DNA of 64,000 bases. Origin: Cyclobacteriaceae bacterium. Lineage in GTDB: Bacteria > Bacteroidota > Bacteroidia > Cytophagales > Cyclobacteriaceae. Both the position numbers and the translations under genes were made by a program. The notes beneath the pieces were generated by a model, which worked only from the letters and a program-made list of their open reading frames with translations, was not told where the DNA came from and ran no database searches. Positions 26,054 to 36,900 of the stretch are shown here, in pieces (positions within the stretch are counted from its first letter, which is position 1; each line of letters starts with the position of its first letter). The stretch is from the NCBI GenBank assembly GCA_016786585.1, contig JAEUUI010000030.1, positions 558,001 to 622,000 of the forward strand, given 5' to 3'.

Positions 26054-27550
26054 TTACGATTTAAACGTACCCAGCGCATCCGCAATTTTGCGGTCGTTGG
26101 AAAGGCGTGGCACTTTATTCTGTCCGCCAAGCTTGCCCTGCGATTTCATGTAATCGATAAAAGCATTTTTCTTCAGGCTTGTCACCTGAAGCGTTTTAAG
26201 AATGCTGCCGGTGATTAAATCATCGTAGTAAACATTCAGCTTACGCAACTGATTGTCAAGCTCAAGCGAGAATGCTTGTAAGTCGGCCGGAGCCTTGGTA
26301 AACTCGATAAACCACTCATGGTGTGGCAAACCTTCGGCCGGGGTTACCTGGGGCGCAACCGTAAACTCAATCAGTTCCGCCTCCGGGAATTTTTCCATCG
26401 TAAACTTCATCGCTTTTTCAACCTCCTCACCTATTACGTGCTCTCCGAAGGCAGAAATGAAATGCTTGATACGACCCGTCACCAAAATCCGGTAAGGATT
26501 TTTTGAAACAAACTTCACCGTATCGCCAATGGAGTACCCCCAAAGGCCTGCATTGTTGTTGATGATTACAGCGTAATTCTTTCCAAGCTCAACCTGTTCG
26601 ATGCTTAACCGGGTTGGATTTTCATTGAAGTATTCATCTGTTGGGATGAACTCAAAAAATATTCCGTGGTTCAACAATAACAACAAACCCTGCTCGTGTT
26701 GCGAATCCTGGTAGGCGATAAATCCTTCCGATGCCGGATAGGTTTCGATGGAATCAATTTTCTTCCCGATCGATTCAAACAATTTTGCGCGATACGGTTC
26801 GAAGTTAACTCCTCCGTACACGAACATCGAAAAGTTCGGAAACACATCTTTAATCTTCTTTCCCGTTTTCGCTTCAATGCGATCGAAGTACATCTGCACC
26901 CATGGTGGAATGCCCGAGATCAGTGTCATGTTTGCATGAAGCGTTTCTTCAATAATCGTATCGAGTTTTAATTCCCAGTCTTCAATACAGTTGGTATTGT
27001 AACTCGGCTTTTGATTCGTACGCAAGTATCCGGGCACGTGGTGATTGACGATTCCCGAAAGACGACCGGTTTTAATTCCAGCCTTTTCATCAAGTACCGG
27101 GCTGCCGGAAAGAAAGATCAGATTACCATCGAGAAAATCGGCCTTACCCGTTTCATGAACATAGCTTAGCAACGCGTTGCGAGCGCTATTGATGTGATAC
27201 GGCACTGACTCCTTTGAAAGCGGAATGTATTTTGTACCGGATGTAGTGCCTGAAGTTTTTGCGAAATAGGCCGGCTTGCCTTTCCATAGCACATCGGGTT
27301 CGCCTTTCGTAACTTTTTCGATGTAGGGCTTCAGCTCTTCGTAATCCCTAACCGGCACATTTCTTTTAAAGTCGTCATAGGAACGGATGGAACCGAAGTT
27401 GTGGTCTTTTCCAAAAACGGTGTGTGCAGCCTCGCGAACCAGGTATTGCATCAGCCGCTGCTGATATTCATGTGGGTTCGTTGACCATTTTTTCGTTTCC
27501 GCGGCTATATAGGCTGCGAACGGCTTTGCCAGTATTGACCGTATTCCCAT
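26054..27550 (-). CDS. GH3-family protein (acyl-adenylate / amido synthetase fold)
   Basis: The 498-residue protein belongs to the GH3 family, best known in plants for conjugating amino acids to auxin or jasmonate through an acyl-adenylate. Visible ATP-binding motifs are KTSGTTSGTKYIPLS near residue 108, YPASEGFIAYQD near 283 and GLWGYSIGDTVKFVS near 350. Bacterial GH3 proteins are common in Bacteroidota but their substrates are unknown. The length is slightly below plant GH3s. It is transcribed alone, and a TACCTTGC box ends 6 nt before its ATG. Confidence 0.88.
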   Translation of the reverse strand: MGIRSILAKPFAAYIAAETKKWSTNPHEYQQRLMQYLVREAAHTVFGKDHNFGSIRSYDDFKRNVPVRDYEELKPYIEKVTKGEPDVLWKGKPAYFAKTSGTTSGTKYIPLSKESVPYHINSARNALLSYVHETGKADFLDGNLIFLSGSPVLDEKAGIKTGRLSGIVNHHVPGYLRTNQKPSYNTNCIEDWELKLDTIIEETLHANMTLISGIPPWVQMYFDRIEAKTGKKIKDVFPNFSMFVYGGVNFEPYRAKLFESIGKKIDSIETYPASEGFIAYQDSQHEQGLLLLLNHGIFFEFIPTDEYFNENPTRLSIEQVELGKNYAVIINNNAGLWGYSIGDTVKFVSKNPYRILVTGRIKHFISAFGEHVIGEEVEKAMKFTMEKFPEAELIEFTVAPQVTPAEGLPHHEWFIEFTKAPADLQAFSLELDNQLRKLNVYYDDLITGSILKTLQVTSLKKNAFIDYMKSQGKLGGQNKVPRLSNDRKIADALGTFKS

Positions 27551-27556
27551 AGATTT

Positions 27557-27564
27557 GCAAGGTA
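27557..27564 (-). promoter_or_regulatory. TAnnTT-type -7 box directly upstream of the GH3 gene
   Basis: On the minus strand TACCTTGC (complement of 27557-27564) ends 6 nt before the ATG. The same octamer precedes the mutase gene at 30718-30725. No -33 element is visible. Confidence 0.3.
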
Positions 27565-27671
27565 GAAAATTTGATGCGAGCAGCCTCAGGAATTTTCGGG
27601 CAGGTAAAACAGAATGCCGCCTGAAACGTTAAACTTTCCAGTGCGCTTGTGCATCGTTAGTCGGGAAAATT

Positions 27672-29099
27672 ATGAAGACACTAAAACTTATTCTGATCGC
27701 TTCTGTGGCTGGATTTGCCGGAGCGTTTGTTTGTATTAAACTGATGGTCAACCCCGAAGGTTCTGACAAGAATCCCATGGCGTTTGAGCAGGTATCGCTC
27801 ACGGGTTCGGGTGATTATCCTTCGGCAAACGTTGCGTCAACCAATGTTATCCCGGAAGCCCCGGTAGATTTTAACCTGGCCGCAACCCGCGCGATTCCCA
27901 GTGTTGTGTATATCAACAGCCTTTCGCAGGGGGCATCTTATTCTTATTGGGATTTGTTGTTCGGCGGTGGCGGATCACAAACCCGGGTGAGCAGCGGTTC
28001 GGGTGTAATTTTCAAGTCTGACGGATACATCGTCACCAACAATCACGTAGTCGGGTCAGCGGAGAAAATTGAAGTCGTGTATAACAAACGTGTGTATGAT
28101 GCGGAACTGATCGGAACGGACCCGTCTACTGACCTGGCGGTTCTGAAAATTAAAGCTGATAACCTTCCCGCTATTACGTTGGGGGCTTCTCAAAATCTGC
28201 AGGTGGGCGAATGGGTTGTTGCTGTCGGAAATCCGTTTTCGCTTTCCTCAACGGTTACCGCCGGAATTGTGAGCGCCAAAGGCAGACGCATTGGAATCCT
28301 CGAAGACAAGTTTCCGATCGAATCGTTCATTCAAACAGATGCTGCAATCAATCCGGGTAACAGTGGCGGAGCGCTGGTAAACAAAAACGGAGAACTGGTA
28401 GGCATAAACACGGCAATTCTTTCACGCACCGGAAGCTACACCGGCTATGCGTTTGCCGTGCCGGTTGACATTGCCAGAAAGGTTGTTGACGACCTGATCA
28501 AATATGGTATCGTTCAAAAAGGATTTTATGGCGGCAGTGTAGTTGATTACGACTACCAGTATGCACGCAAGTATAATCTCGGTGACGTAGTTGATTTTAA
28601 TGGCATATTCCTGGAAAGCGTTGAAGATAAAGGTCCGGCTGCACAAGCCGGATTAAAGGCCGGAGATATCATAACCAAAATAAATGATGTGCCCGTAAAC
28701 AGTGTGAGCACCTTTGAAGAAGAGATCAGCTACCGGTACCCGGGCGACAAGGTGTCCATTACATATTTGAGAAACGGAAAATCAGCAACAATTTCATTGA
28801 CACTCGTAAACCGAAATGGCACGACCGAAAAAGTGTCGCGTAAAATTGTGAGTTCAAAAATTTTAGGAGCTCAACTCGAGGCCACTGACTACGGGGTAAA
28901 AGTTTTTAAGATCCGTGATGAGGGTTACATGAAACGACTCGGTGTTCCGGAAAACTATACGATCATTTCAATCAACCGGGTTAAAGTGAATGATCCCGAA
29001 GAGGTGATTGAATTCTTCGAAAAGTACAAGGGCCGTGTAAGCTTGTATGGAATGAATGGCGCGCGCGAAGCGATCCCGTATTCGTTTTTACTGCGATAA
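27672..29099 (+). CDS. HtrA/Deg-type serine protease with PDZ domains
   Basis: This trypsin-like envelope protease of 475 residues has an N-terminal hydrophobic anchor or signal (residues 4-26), the catalytic triad His125 (TNNHVVGS), Asp154 (STDLAVLKI) and Ser231 (NPGNSGGAL), and two PDZ regions (about 290-380 and 395-470, with GLKAGDIITKINDVPV). It acts in periplasmic protein quality control. Degradation versus chaperone activity cannot be told. It is convergent with dnaA, the two stop codons lying side by side without any gap. Confidence 0.93.
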   Translation: MKTLKLILIASVAGFAGAFVCIKLMVNPEGSDKNPMAFEQVSLTGSGDYPSANVASTNVIPEAPVDFNLAATRAIPSVVYINSLSQGASYSYWDLLFGGGGSQTRVSSGSGVIFKSDGYIVTNNHVVGSAEKIEVVYNKRVYDAELIGTDPSTDLAVLKIKADNLPAITLGASQNLQVGEWVVAVGNPFSLSSTVTAGIVSAKGRRIGILEDKFPIESFIQTDAAINPGNSGGALVNKNGELVGINTAILSRTGSYTGYAFAVPVDIARKVVDDLIKYGIVQKGFYGGSVVDYDYQYARKYNLGDVVDFNGIFLESVEDKGPAAQAGLKAGDIITKINDVPVNSVSTFEEEISYRYPGDKVSITYLRNGKSATISLTLVNRNGTTEKVSRKIVSSKILGAQLEATDYGVKVFKIRDEGYMKRLGVPENYTIISINRVKVNDPEEVIEFFEKYKGRVSLYGMNGAREAIPYSFLLR

Positions 29100-30515
29100 T
29101 CAGTTCATCCGCAACTTCAGCTTCTTACCCAGTTCATCAACGCTGAGTTTGAAGTTGGAGTCGGTCTTCATCATATCTTCAACCGATTCCAGGGCGTGTA
29201 TTACCGTGCTATGGTCGCGGCCGCCAAAGTTTTCGCCAATCAGCGCAAGCGTTAATTGTGTATATCGTTTGCAGAAGTACATGGCCACCTGCCGCGGAAT
29301 CACAATCTCGCGTTTCTTGATTTTGCTTTTCAGCGACTCGAGATCAACCTTGAAATATTCGGATACGGTTTTTTGAATAAAATCGACACTCACATCCGAC
29401 TGAATTTCCTTGATGATGTTCTTGAGAACTTCTTTCGCGAGCTCCAGGTCGATATTCTTTTTGAGCAGGGTAGCGTGAAAAATCAGCGAGTTGAGTACAC
29501 CTTCCATATCACGCAGGTTGGTGTCAACGCTGTATGCGAGGTATTCAGCAACTTCCGTTGGAATATCGATTCCGTCAGCCTGCATCTTGCGATGAATGAT
29601 CGCCAGCTTGGTTTCAAAATCAGGCTCCTGTAAATCAGCCGTGAGGCCCCATTTGAAGCGGGATAACAGGCGCTCCTGGAAACCTTTCATATCGCGTGGC
29701 GGACAATCACTGGTCATGATGATCTGTTTGCCCGACTGGTGCAACTGGTTAAAAATATGAAAGAAGATCTCCTGCGTCTTTTCACGACCCGCAAGGAACT
29801 GCACATCATCCAGGATCAATAAATCGACCTGTAGGTAGAAGTTCTGAAACTCCTGAAGTTTATGGTTTTGAAGCGCGTTGAGGAACTGAGTGGTAAAATC
29901 ATTCTGATCGACATACAGAACAATTTTATTCGGCATGTTATTGCGAATCTCGTTTCCAATGGCCTGCACCAGGTGAGTTTTCCCAACACCCACTCCACCA
30001 TACAGCATCAGCGGGTTGAAGGATGTCGTGCCCGGCTTCTTGGCCACCGCAACACCTGCGGAGCGCGCCAGGCGGTTACAGTCGCCTTCCACAAAGTTTT
30101 CGAACGTGTATGCCGGGTTGAGCCTGGAATTAACCGTAAGCGGGTTTAACGCCTTAAACTGGAACGGAGAATACTCATCGCCCATGCCGTTCGACTGCTG
30201 GCGCTTGCCCCCCATCCCATTAGGGTAATGAACGGCTACCGGCGGATTATTCGTGTTTCCGCTGTCAACGATCACCGAGTATTCAAGTCTACCGGAAGGC
30301 CCTAAAACCGTTGTAAGCGCTTTTTTAAGAACCGGCACATAGTTGTCTTCCAGCCATTCGTAAAAGAATTGTGATGGCACCTGAATGGTTAACACATCAC
30401 CTTCCACCTTTAACGGGACAATGGGTTTAAACCAGGTCTTAAAATTCTCTTCGCCTACGCTTCCTTTTATAACTTCAAGACAGTCAGTCCAAACGGTTCC
30501 GTAGTCTACTTCCAT
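29100..30515 (-). CDS. dnaA: Chromosomal replication initiator DnaA
   Basis: The 471-residue protein shows all four domains: N-terminal helicase-interaction domain (about 1-90), a variable linker, the AAA+ domain with Walker A YGGVGVGKTHL near residue 170 and Walker B LLILDDVQFL, and a C-terminal DNA-binding domain with the DnaA signature GGRDHSTVIHALE near 438. It binds DnaA boxes at the origin and opens it. No dnaN, recF or gyrB is adjacent. The upstream gap holds conspicuous inverted repeats, but I find no DnaA box in it. Confidence 0.97.
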   Translation of the reverse strand: MEVDYGTVWTDCLEVIKGSVGEENFKTWFKPIVPLKVEGDVLTIQVPSQFFYEWLEDNYVPVLKKALTTVLGPSGRLEYSVIVDSGNTNNPPVAVHYPNGMGGKRQQSNGMGDEYSPFQFKALNPLTVNSRLNPAYTFENFVEGDCNRLARSAGVAVAKKPGTTSFNPLMLYGGVGVGKTHLVQAIGNEIRNNMPNKIVLYVDQNDFTTQFLNALQNHKLQEFQNFYLQVDLLILDDVQFLAGREKTQEIFFHIFNQLHQSGKQIIMTSDCPPRDMKGFQERLLSRFKWGLTADLQEPDFETKLAIIHRKMQADGIDIPTEVAEYLAYSVDTNLRDMEGVLNSLIFHATLLKKNIDLELAKEVLKNIIKEIQSDVSVDFIQKTVSEYFKVDLESLKSKIKKREIVIPRQVAMYFCKRYTQLTLALIGENFGGRDHSTVIHALESVEDMMKTDSNFKLSVDELGKKLKLRMN

Positions 30516-30589
30516 TGAGCTTTCGATTTGGTGGATTTTGCTTCCTTTTTTAGAGAAAGGGAGACAAAGATGTGAAAAAAGGAGCTAAC

Positions 30590-30615
30590 AAATCAATAGG
30601 ATTTCCTATTGATTT
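30590..30615. repeat. Long perfect inverted repeat upstream of dnaA (12-bp arms)
   Basis: AAATCAATAGGA (30590-30601), spacer TT, TCCTATTGATTT (30604-30615). The dyad is 75 bp upstream of the dnaA start and on the AT-rich side facing the mutase gene. No T-tract follows that would make it a terminator of a known gene. It could be an operator for dnaA autoregulation or an origin-associated structure. Confidence 0.5.
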
Positions 30616-30621
30616 TCTTAA

Positions 30622-30651
30622 AAAAAATCATGACATGGGAAATGATTTTTT
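30622..30651. repeat. Second inverted repeat upstream of dnaA (10-bp arms)
   Basis: AAAAAATCAT (30622-30631) and ATGATTTTTT (30642-30651) flank a 10-nt loop. The right arm ends in six T, so on the plus strand it also has terminator-like form, although no gene on the plus strand ends here. It lies 6 bp from the preceding dyad. Confidence 0.45.
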
Positions 30652-30694
30652 ACTTGCAAACAGGGTTCAAAAAAATCACCGAAAGTTGTTGTTC

Positions 30695-30725
30695 AATCGT
30701 TTGAACGATTCATTTTGTACCTTGC
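30695..30725 (+). promoter_or_regulatory. Dyad operator candidate and -7 box of the mutase gene
   Basis: AATCGTT-TG-AACGATT at 30695-30710 is a perfect 7-2-7 dyad. It lies directly upstream of TACCTTGC (30718-30725), which precedes the ATG at 30729 by 3 nt. The dyad therefore covers the region where a -33/spacer would be, a typical repressor site. TetR-family regulators of acyl-CoA genes use sites of this symmetry, but no regulator gene is adjacent. Confidence 0.45.
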
Positions 30726-30728
30726 GCT

Positions 30729-33700
30729 ATGCCTTTCGAAAACCCGATCGACAGAATTTTCTCCATCCCCACCCGCGAAGATTGGGTTCGGGCTGCTGCA
30801 AAAGAAAACGAAGGCAAAAATCCAGACGAAACGCTAAACTGGAAGGTCGGAACGATTGAAGGCCGGGCTTATTACGACAAGCATGACCGCCCTGAAAATT
30901 CTTTTCAGTTGCCCGCCTCCGGAAACGAATATCTGGGCGCACGCACGTGGCATAACCTGCCCCTGATAACGGTAGCAAACGCACAGCAAGCTAACCGCAT
31001 CGCGTTAGCACATTTAAAAAATGGTGCTGACGGTATCTTATTCGATATTCGGCAAGCCGACAAGATTGATTTACTGGTTCTGTTAGATGCTGTCGAGTGG
31101 CCGTATTGTATGGTTGCGTTTCTGGCTGGTAAAAACCAACGGGATGTTATAAACACCATTCCTGATCTGGCAAAAACGAAGAAGTGGGATGCAGGATCGT
31201 TAACCGGATTTGTACTGTGGGAAAATGAAATTGCTGATGTATCCCTTGCATTCGCAGATTTCAAGGAGTTTAAAACTTCAGGTCTGCTTGCGGCCGACTC
31301 ACAAGATGTTGTCGGCCAGCTCACTGATAGTATTTCAGCTGCGTTAAAAATTAAATCTGCTAACGGGATTATAATTTCAGTACCAGTTGGCACAGACTTT
31401 TTTGTTGAGCAGGCTAAGCTCAAGGCGCTTCGCGCAATTTGGGCCGAACTCTCACCGGTTGAAATTTTCATTCATGCACGTTCAACTGCGTGGATAGCCG
31501 AATCGTTTCAGCCCCATGGCAACATGCTGAAGAGTACAACGGCATCCATGGCAGCGATTGCAGGTGGTTGTGATGCACTGACGGTGTATGCCGAAAAGGA
31601 AACGGATCTGAACATGAATCGCATTGCGCGAAATGTTTCAAATATCCTCCGCGAAGAATCATACCTGAACAAAGTTGCCGATGCTACAGCGGGTTCATAT
31701 TACGTAGATGCCCTGACGCAGCAGATTGCGGAACAGGTTAAAGCCAAATTGGGCAGCCAGTTCAATAGTCAAAGTTCAAGCGCTCAAAATTCGTTGAACG
31801 ATAAGCAGGAGTCATGGAATGCTCCTGAAGGGATAGCGGTCAAGCCATCATATTCTAAAGATGATACGAGGTCGTTAACGCATCTTGATTTTACAGCTGG
31901 TCTTCCGCCCTATTTACGCGGACCGTATGCTACCATGTACGCGATCAGACCGTGGACGGTACGTCAGTACGCGGGCTTTTCAACTGCCCGTGATTCGAAT
32001 GCATTTTATAGAAGAAACCTGGCAGCAGGCCAGCGCGGACTTTCCGTAGCGTTCGATCTCGCCACGCACCGCGGGTATGATTCCGATCACGAACGGGTTT
32101 CAGGTGACGTTGGGAAAGCGGGCGTTGCGATTGATTCGGTGCTCGACATGAAAATCCTGTTCGATCAGATTCCATTGGATAAAATGTCGGTGTCGATGAC
32201 GATGAACGGAGCCGTAATTCCGATACTGGCCTTTTACATTGTTGCAGCTGAAGAACAAGGCGTAAAGCCCGAACAACTTAACGGCACAATTCAGAATGAC
32301 ATTCTGAAAGAATTCATGGTACGCAATACGTACATCTATCCGCCAACACCTTCGATGCGGATCGTGTCTGACATTTTCGCGTACACTTCGAAGCACATGC
32401 CGAAGTTCAATTCGATCAGCATCAGCGGATATCACATGCATGAAGCCGGTGCCCCTGCCCACATTGAACTGGCGTATACACTTGCCGATGGATTCGAATA
32501 CATCCGTTCAGGTATACAAGCCGGCATCAACATCGATGATTTTGCTCCGCGTCTCTCCTTTTTCTGGGGAATCGGAATGAATTTTTACATGGAAGTTGCC
32601 AAGATGCGCGCAGGGCGATTATTGTGGTCGCGCATTGTTAAACAATTCAATCCGAAAAATCCAAAGTCGATGGCGCTGCGCACACACTGCCAGACATCCG
32701 GCTGGAGTTTAACCGAACAAGACCCATACAATAACGTTACCCGTACTTGCGTGGAAGCGATGGCTGCCGTGCTTGGCGGAACACAATCGTTGCATACCAA
32801 CTCGCTCGATGAGGCGATTGCATTGCCAACCGACTTCTCAGCACGCATCGCCCGAAACACCCAGCTATTCATTGAGAAAGAAACAGGCGTTACCCGGGTT
32901 GTTGATCCGCTTGGCGGATCGTATTACATCGAAACGTTAACAGCAGAACTTGCCAATAAAGCCTGGGAGTTAATTGAGGAAGTTGAGAAACTTGGCGGAA
33001 TGACGAAAGCGATCGAAAGCGGTATTCCGAAAATGCGCATCGAGCAAGCTGCCGCAGCAAAACAAGCCCGTATCGATTCAGGAAAAGATGTAATCGTTGG
33101 GGTTAACAAATATCAAACCGATGACAAGCCCGACTTCGATATTCTTGAAGTTGACAATCACGCTGTGCGAACCGAACAAATCGAACGGTTACAAAAACTA
33201 AAATCAGAAAGAAGTAATGCCGATGTTCACGCTGCGTTGGATGCATTAACCGTGGCTGCTCAGTCCGGTAACGGCAACTTGCTTGAACTCGCGATCGATG
33301 CAGCGCGCAAGCGTGCTACGCTCGGAGAAATCTCAACCGCGTTGGAAAAAGCCTTTGGCCGGTACAAGGCAGCGATCCGATCGATTTCCGGTGTATATTC
33401 GGGAGCCATGAAAGATCAAAAACAATTTGAGGATGCCCGCAAGCTCTCCGATGATTTTGCAAAACTTGATGGTCGCAGGCCGAGAATACTGGTCGCCAAA
33501 ATGGGCCAGGATGGACATGACCGGGGAGCAAAAGTAATTGCGACAAGCTTTGCTGATCTTGGGTTTGATGTTGACATCGGCCCATTGTTTCAAACTCCGG
33601 ACGAAGTTGCCATGCAGGCTGCCGAAAACGATGTTCACATCGTTGGCGCATCAAGCCTGGCCGGTGGGCACAAAACGCTGATCCCCGAACTTGTTGTAGC

Positions 33701-33872
33701 GCTGAAAAAAATCAATCGCGAAGACATCATGGTCGTGGCCGGAGGAGTTATTCCTTCGCAGGATTATGATTTCCTGTACAAATCCGGTGTTTCTTTCATT
33801 TTCGGACCGGGCACCGTAATCGCAGAAGCAGCGCAGGAAATTCTCAGAAAATTAATCCGCAATTACGCGTAA
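30729..33872 (+). CDS. Methylmalonyl-CoA mutase, small-subunit-like and catalytic modules fused
   Basis: This B12-dependent isomerase interconverts methylmalonyl-CoA and succinyl-CoA in the cytosol. Residues about 1-340 resemble the mutase small subunit barrel ([33 protein letters not shown]) without a B12 domain. A linker at about 340-365 ([17 protein letters not shown]) leads to the catalytic barrel with [18 protein letters not shown], the [11 protein letters not shown] arginine, and [12 protein letters not shown]. The C-terminal B12 domain (about 915-1045) has the DxHxxG motif with His930, then the SLAGGHKTL and GGVIPSQD motifs. Tyr and Arg in the substrate region fit methylmalonyl-CoA, not isobutyryl-CoA. 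There is no GTPase, so it is not IcmF. Two separate subunits are the common layout. Confidence 0.92.
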   Translation: MPFENPIDRIFSIPTREDWVRAAAKENEGKNPDETLNWKVGTIEGRAYYDKHDRPENSFQLPASGNEYLGARTWHNLPLITVANAQQANRIALAHLKNGADGILFDIRQADKIDLLVLLDAVEWPYCMVAFLAGKNQRDVINTIPDLAKTKKWDAGSLTGFVLWENEIADVSLAFADFKEFKTSGLLAADSQDVVGQLTDSISAALKIKSANGIIISVPVGTDFFVEQAKLKALRAIWAELSPVEIFIHARSTAWIAESFQPHGNMLKSTTASMAAIAGGCDALTVYAEKETDLNMNRIARNVSNILREESYLNKVADATAGSYYVDALTQQIAEQVKAKLGSQFNSQSSSAQNSLNDKQESWNAPEGIAVKPSYSKDDTRSLTHLDFTAGLPPYLRGPYATMYAIRPWTVRQYAGFSTARDSNAFYRRNLAAGQRGLSVAFDLATHRGYDSDHERVSGDVGKAGVAIDSVLDMKILFDQIPLDKMSVSMTMNGAVIPILAFYIVAAEEQGVKPEQLNGTIQNDILKEFMVRNTYIYPPTPSMRIVSDIFAYTSKHMPKFNSISISGYHMHEAGAPAHIELAYTLADGFEYIRSGIQAGINIDDFAPRLSFFWGIGMNFYMEVAKMRAGRLLWSRIVKQFNPKNPKSMALRTHCQTSGWSLTEQDPYNNVTRTCVEAMAAVLGGTQSLHTNSLDEAIALPTDFSARIARNTQLFIEKETGVTRVVDPLGGSYYIETLTAELANKAWELIEEVEKLGGMTKAIESGIPKMRIEQAAAAKQARIDSGKDVIVGVNKYQTDDKPDFDILEVDNHAVRTEQIERLQKLKSERSNADVHAALDALTVAAQSGNGNLLELAIDAARKRATLGEISTALEKAFGRYKAAIRSISGVYSGAMKDQKQFEDARKLSDDFAKLDGRRPRILVAKMGQDGHDRGAKVIATSFADLGFDVDIGPLFQTPDEVAMQAAENDVHIVGASSLAGGHKTLIPELVVALKKINREDIMVVAGGVIPSQDYDFLYKSGVSFIFGPGTVIAEAAQEILRKLIRNYA

Positions 33873-33895
33873 CGGGGCTTTTTGACACGTCTCGC

Positions 33896-33930
33896 TTTGG
33901 GTATAAATCGCCCGTAAATTCTTACCTTAC
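33896..33930 (+). promoter_or_regulatory. Candidate promoter of the TPR-CHAT gene
   Basis: TTTG at 33896-33899, a 23-nt spacer and TACCTTAC at 33923-33930 match the TTTG/TAnnTTTG promoter with one deviation and a spacer at the upper limit. The ATG is 28 nt downstream. Confidence 0.4.
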
Positions 33931-33958
33931 AAATCGAAATTTTTAAACCCTACTTGCC

Positions 33959-36900
33959 ATGAAAGCAATCCGGTTGATGTGTGTGCTGGCGCTTGTATTA
34001 TCTCTTGCCGCTTGCGGATCTCTTGACAAAAAACTGACAAAAGTTGATGCTGCGTATAACTCGGGCGACTACTCGTCAGCCTCCTCTGGACTGGCGAAAT
34101 ACAAAAAGAAAGTCACGGCAAAATTCGGGCAGAGCAACAAGTACATGCCGGGATTTTACATCCGCGAAGCACGGATTAATCTCAATTCCGGTATGCTTGC
34201 GGGTTTTGAAACCAGCATCACCAACGCAATTGATGCAAGTGTTAAAAACTATGGTGAAAACAGTTCAAGTCACGCGCAGACGCTAACGGACGTTGCTGAA
34301 ACATATAATCAGTACGGAAATTATCGTTTGGCACGTCAGTATTCAGAAAAAGCGCTGGAGATTATCAAAGGAGTTACTCCTGAAGAACCTGTGTTAAAAG
34401 CACGGATTGAACTAGAACTTGCTGAAGCTATGATCGGACAAGGGTCTTACAATGAAGCATTGGACGTATTGGCCACCAATGAAAAACTGTTAGTGGGGCG
34501 CGCAGTAGAAAAAGAAACGTACGTGGAAGACGGCAAGATTAAGAACCGGTTCATTTCAGAATCAGAGCTTGACACACGGTTTAGCGCCTACGCAAAACTT
34601 CTTACACTAACTGCATACGCGCACTCAAAACAAGGTGAGATTGATCAGGCCGATGCGGAATTTAAAAAAGCGCACGAATGGATCGACAAAAACAAACGGT
34701 TCATGAAAAGTACGAACCTGGCGCTCGTGTACAACGATTTTCTATACTTGGGCATGTTCGTTGAAAATAACAACGGCATGGTACCTTCCAAGTTGACGGA
34801 AAAATACCTTGATTACAGTGATCTTTTGAGCAAATTAAAGGGACGAACCTCCCCTTCAGTTCCACTTGGTCATGATATTTACCTCGCTTACCTTGATCAG
34901 CTTCAGCGTGAAGAAAGTAATAACCGGTATGCTAACCTGAAATCGGAATACGACCGCATGCTGGGTAAATATTTTAATAAGTCCAGCTTGATGAACGTCA
35001 ACCTGAAGGCAATTGAATTCAATTCAAAACTAAAAAAAGACAAAACAAAGTCACTTGAAGCCGATGCAACTACGGTATTAAATTCCGCGAACCTTCCGCA
35101 GAATTACAAAACCCGTATCCGGACATTGGAGTTCCTGGCAGATTTATCAGTTCAACTGAAGAGATATCCAATGGTGGAGAAATACCTGAATGACATCATT
35201 GAAATTAAAAAAGAGCTTTATGGTGAGAATACGGTAGAATATCACTTGGGCCGAATTCAACTGGCTATCTATTACCTTGACTATACTAACAAAATAGACG
35301 AGGCAAAGAAGATTTTTGAGGACAGCTACACAAATGTAGTAGCGAAACAAATCGCACCTAAGCACAAGGATAAACTCGCTATTCTTTTCAGTCTGGCTCG
35401 CCTTTATGAACTAACCGACAACTACGCAGCAGCAAATGCCATTCTTAAGGAAGGTGTTGCTACCGCACGTTTCAAGTATAGACGTGACGTTCCTGAATAT
35501 GCGGTTGCGCTGGATCAACTCGCTCAGATGGAGATTAAAATTGGGGAATATACTGAAGCCGGGAATCATATCGATGAAGCTCTGCCTGTACTTGAAAACG
35601 TAAAGAAAGAAGATAACTGGACCGCTCAATATATTCACGCTATTGAAACACAAGCCCGACTGTACGGAATAAAGGGTATGTTTGATGAAGCCCAGGATAA
35701 CCTTAACGATTCAGAAAAGCTTATCAAGAAAGCTAAAGTACTTGTAAGCGATCAGCAGTCTACAGCTGCAGAACTCTCAGCATTGTTCATTCAACTTGGC
35801 CGCTATTCGCAGACCGACAAGTTACTTACAGATTTAATAAAAGAAAATGAACAATTGTTTGGCGTGTCATCCATTCGGTTAATCGAACCGTTGGTGAACC
35901 GTGGAAAAATTCAGCTCGCCAAAGGTGATTATACAGAAGCCGAAAAGACTGCTCAGCGAGCCAATCAGATTGCCGTTAAAACCTATACGGATAACTCCAC
36001 TAAAACAGCCAGCACCCAGCGTTTGTTAAGCGATATCTATTATACGCTCGGTGACTACGATAAAGCTGAAACTAACATCAAAAAAGCGCTTACCAGCCAG
36101 GAAAAGCAATTCACCAGAAAACACGTGGAAGTTGCCAGATCGCTTTCACAGCTTGCGTTGATTAAGTTCTATAAAGGCGACAACCGTAAAGATGTTGAGA
36201 AAATGATGCTTGAGTCACGGGATATCGTGGGCGACAAGCTCGGAAAGGACAACCCCCTGTATGCCGACATTCTGAAGAACCTTGCGGTGGTATACATCTC
36301 GGAAAAGAAATACGATCTCGCCTTCAATTCGTTAACAATTGCAGAAGCGATCTGGCGGGCGAAAACGGGTACCAAAAATAACATCAATGCCGCCAGCATT
36401 TATACCCTCACGGGCGATGTGTACTATCAGCAGAAGAACTACAAAAAGGCCGATGAATTCTATCAGAAAGCTAAAAAGCTGTACAAGGATTTCTTCAGCG
36501 AAGCGCATCCTGAATACGTGAAAGTACTTTCGAAGCTAAGCAAGGTGTACTACATGCAGAAAGACTACAAGGCAGCCAAGTCGAACATCGAACAATCGCT
36601 TAATCAGTACGAAGGATTTATCAAGACATACTTTCCGGCGCTCAGCGAACGCGAAAAAGCTAAGTACTGGAATACGATTAAAGGCGACTTTGAATTCTAC
36701 AACACTCTGGCCCTTGGACAACTTGAAGATTTCCGCGACTTGGCCGGAAAAGTTTACAACTATCAGTTGCTCACAAAGGCGCTTTTGTTAAGCTCGTCCA
36801 TCAAAATCCGTGAGCGGATTCTGAACAGCAAAGACGAAGAGCTGAAGAGCCAGTACAACGAATGGGTTGAAAAGAAAGAGCTTATGACACTCGCGCTTTC

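Noticed and set aside
30516-30728. Origin of replication (oriC) next to dnaA
   Set aside because: The region is AT-rich and has dyads, but I found no TTATCCACA-type DnaA boxes and the usual dnaN/recF/gyrB neighbours are missing. Only a genome-wide GC skew could support it, so it is kept as a finding on the dyads and not as an origin.
30729-33872. IcmF (fused isobutyryl-CoA mutase with GTPase)
   Set aside because: The B12-binding domain is C-terminal, no P-loop GTPase domain is seen, and the substrate-site Tyr and Arg fit methylmalonyl-CoA.
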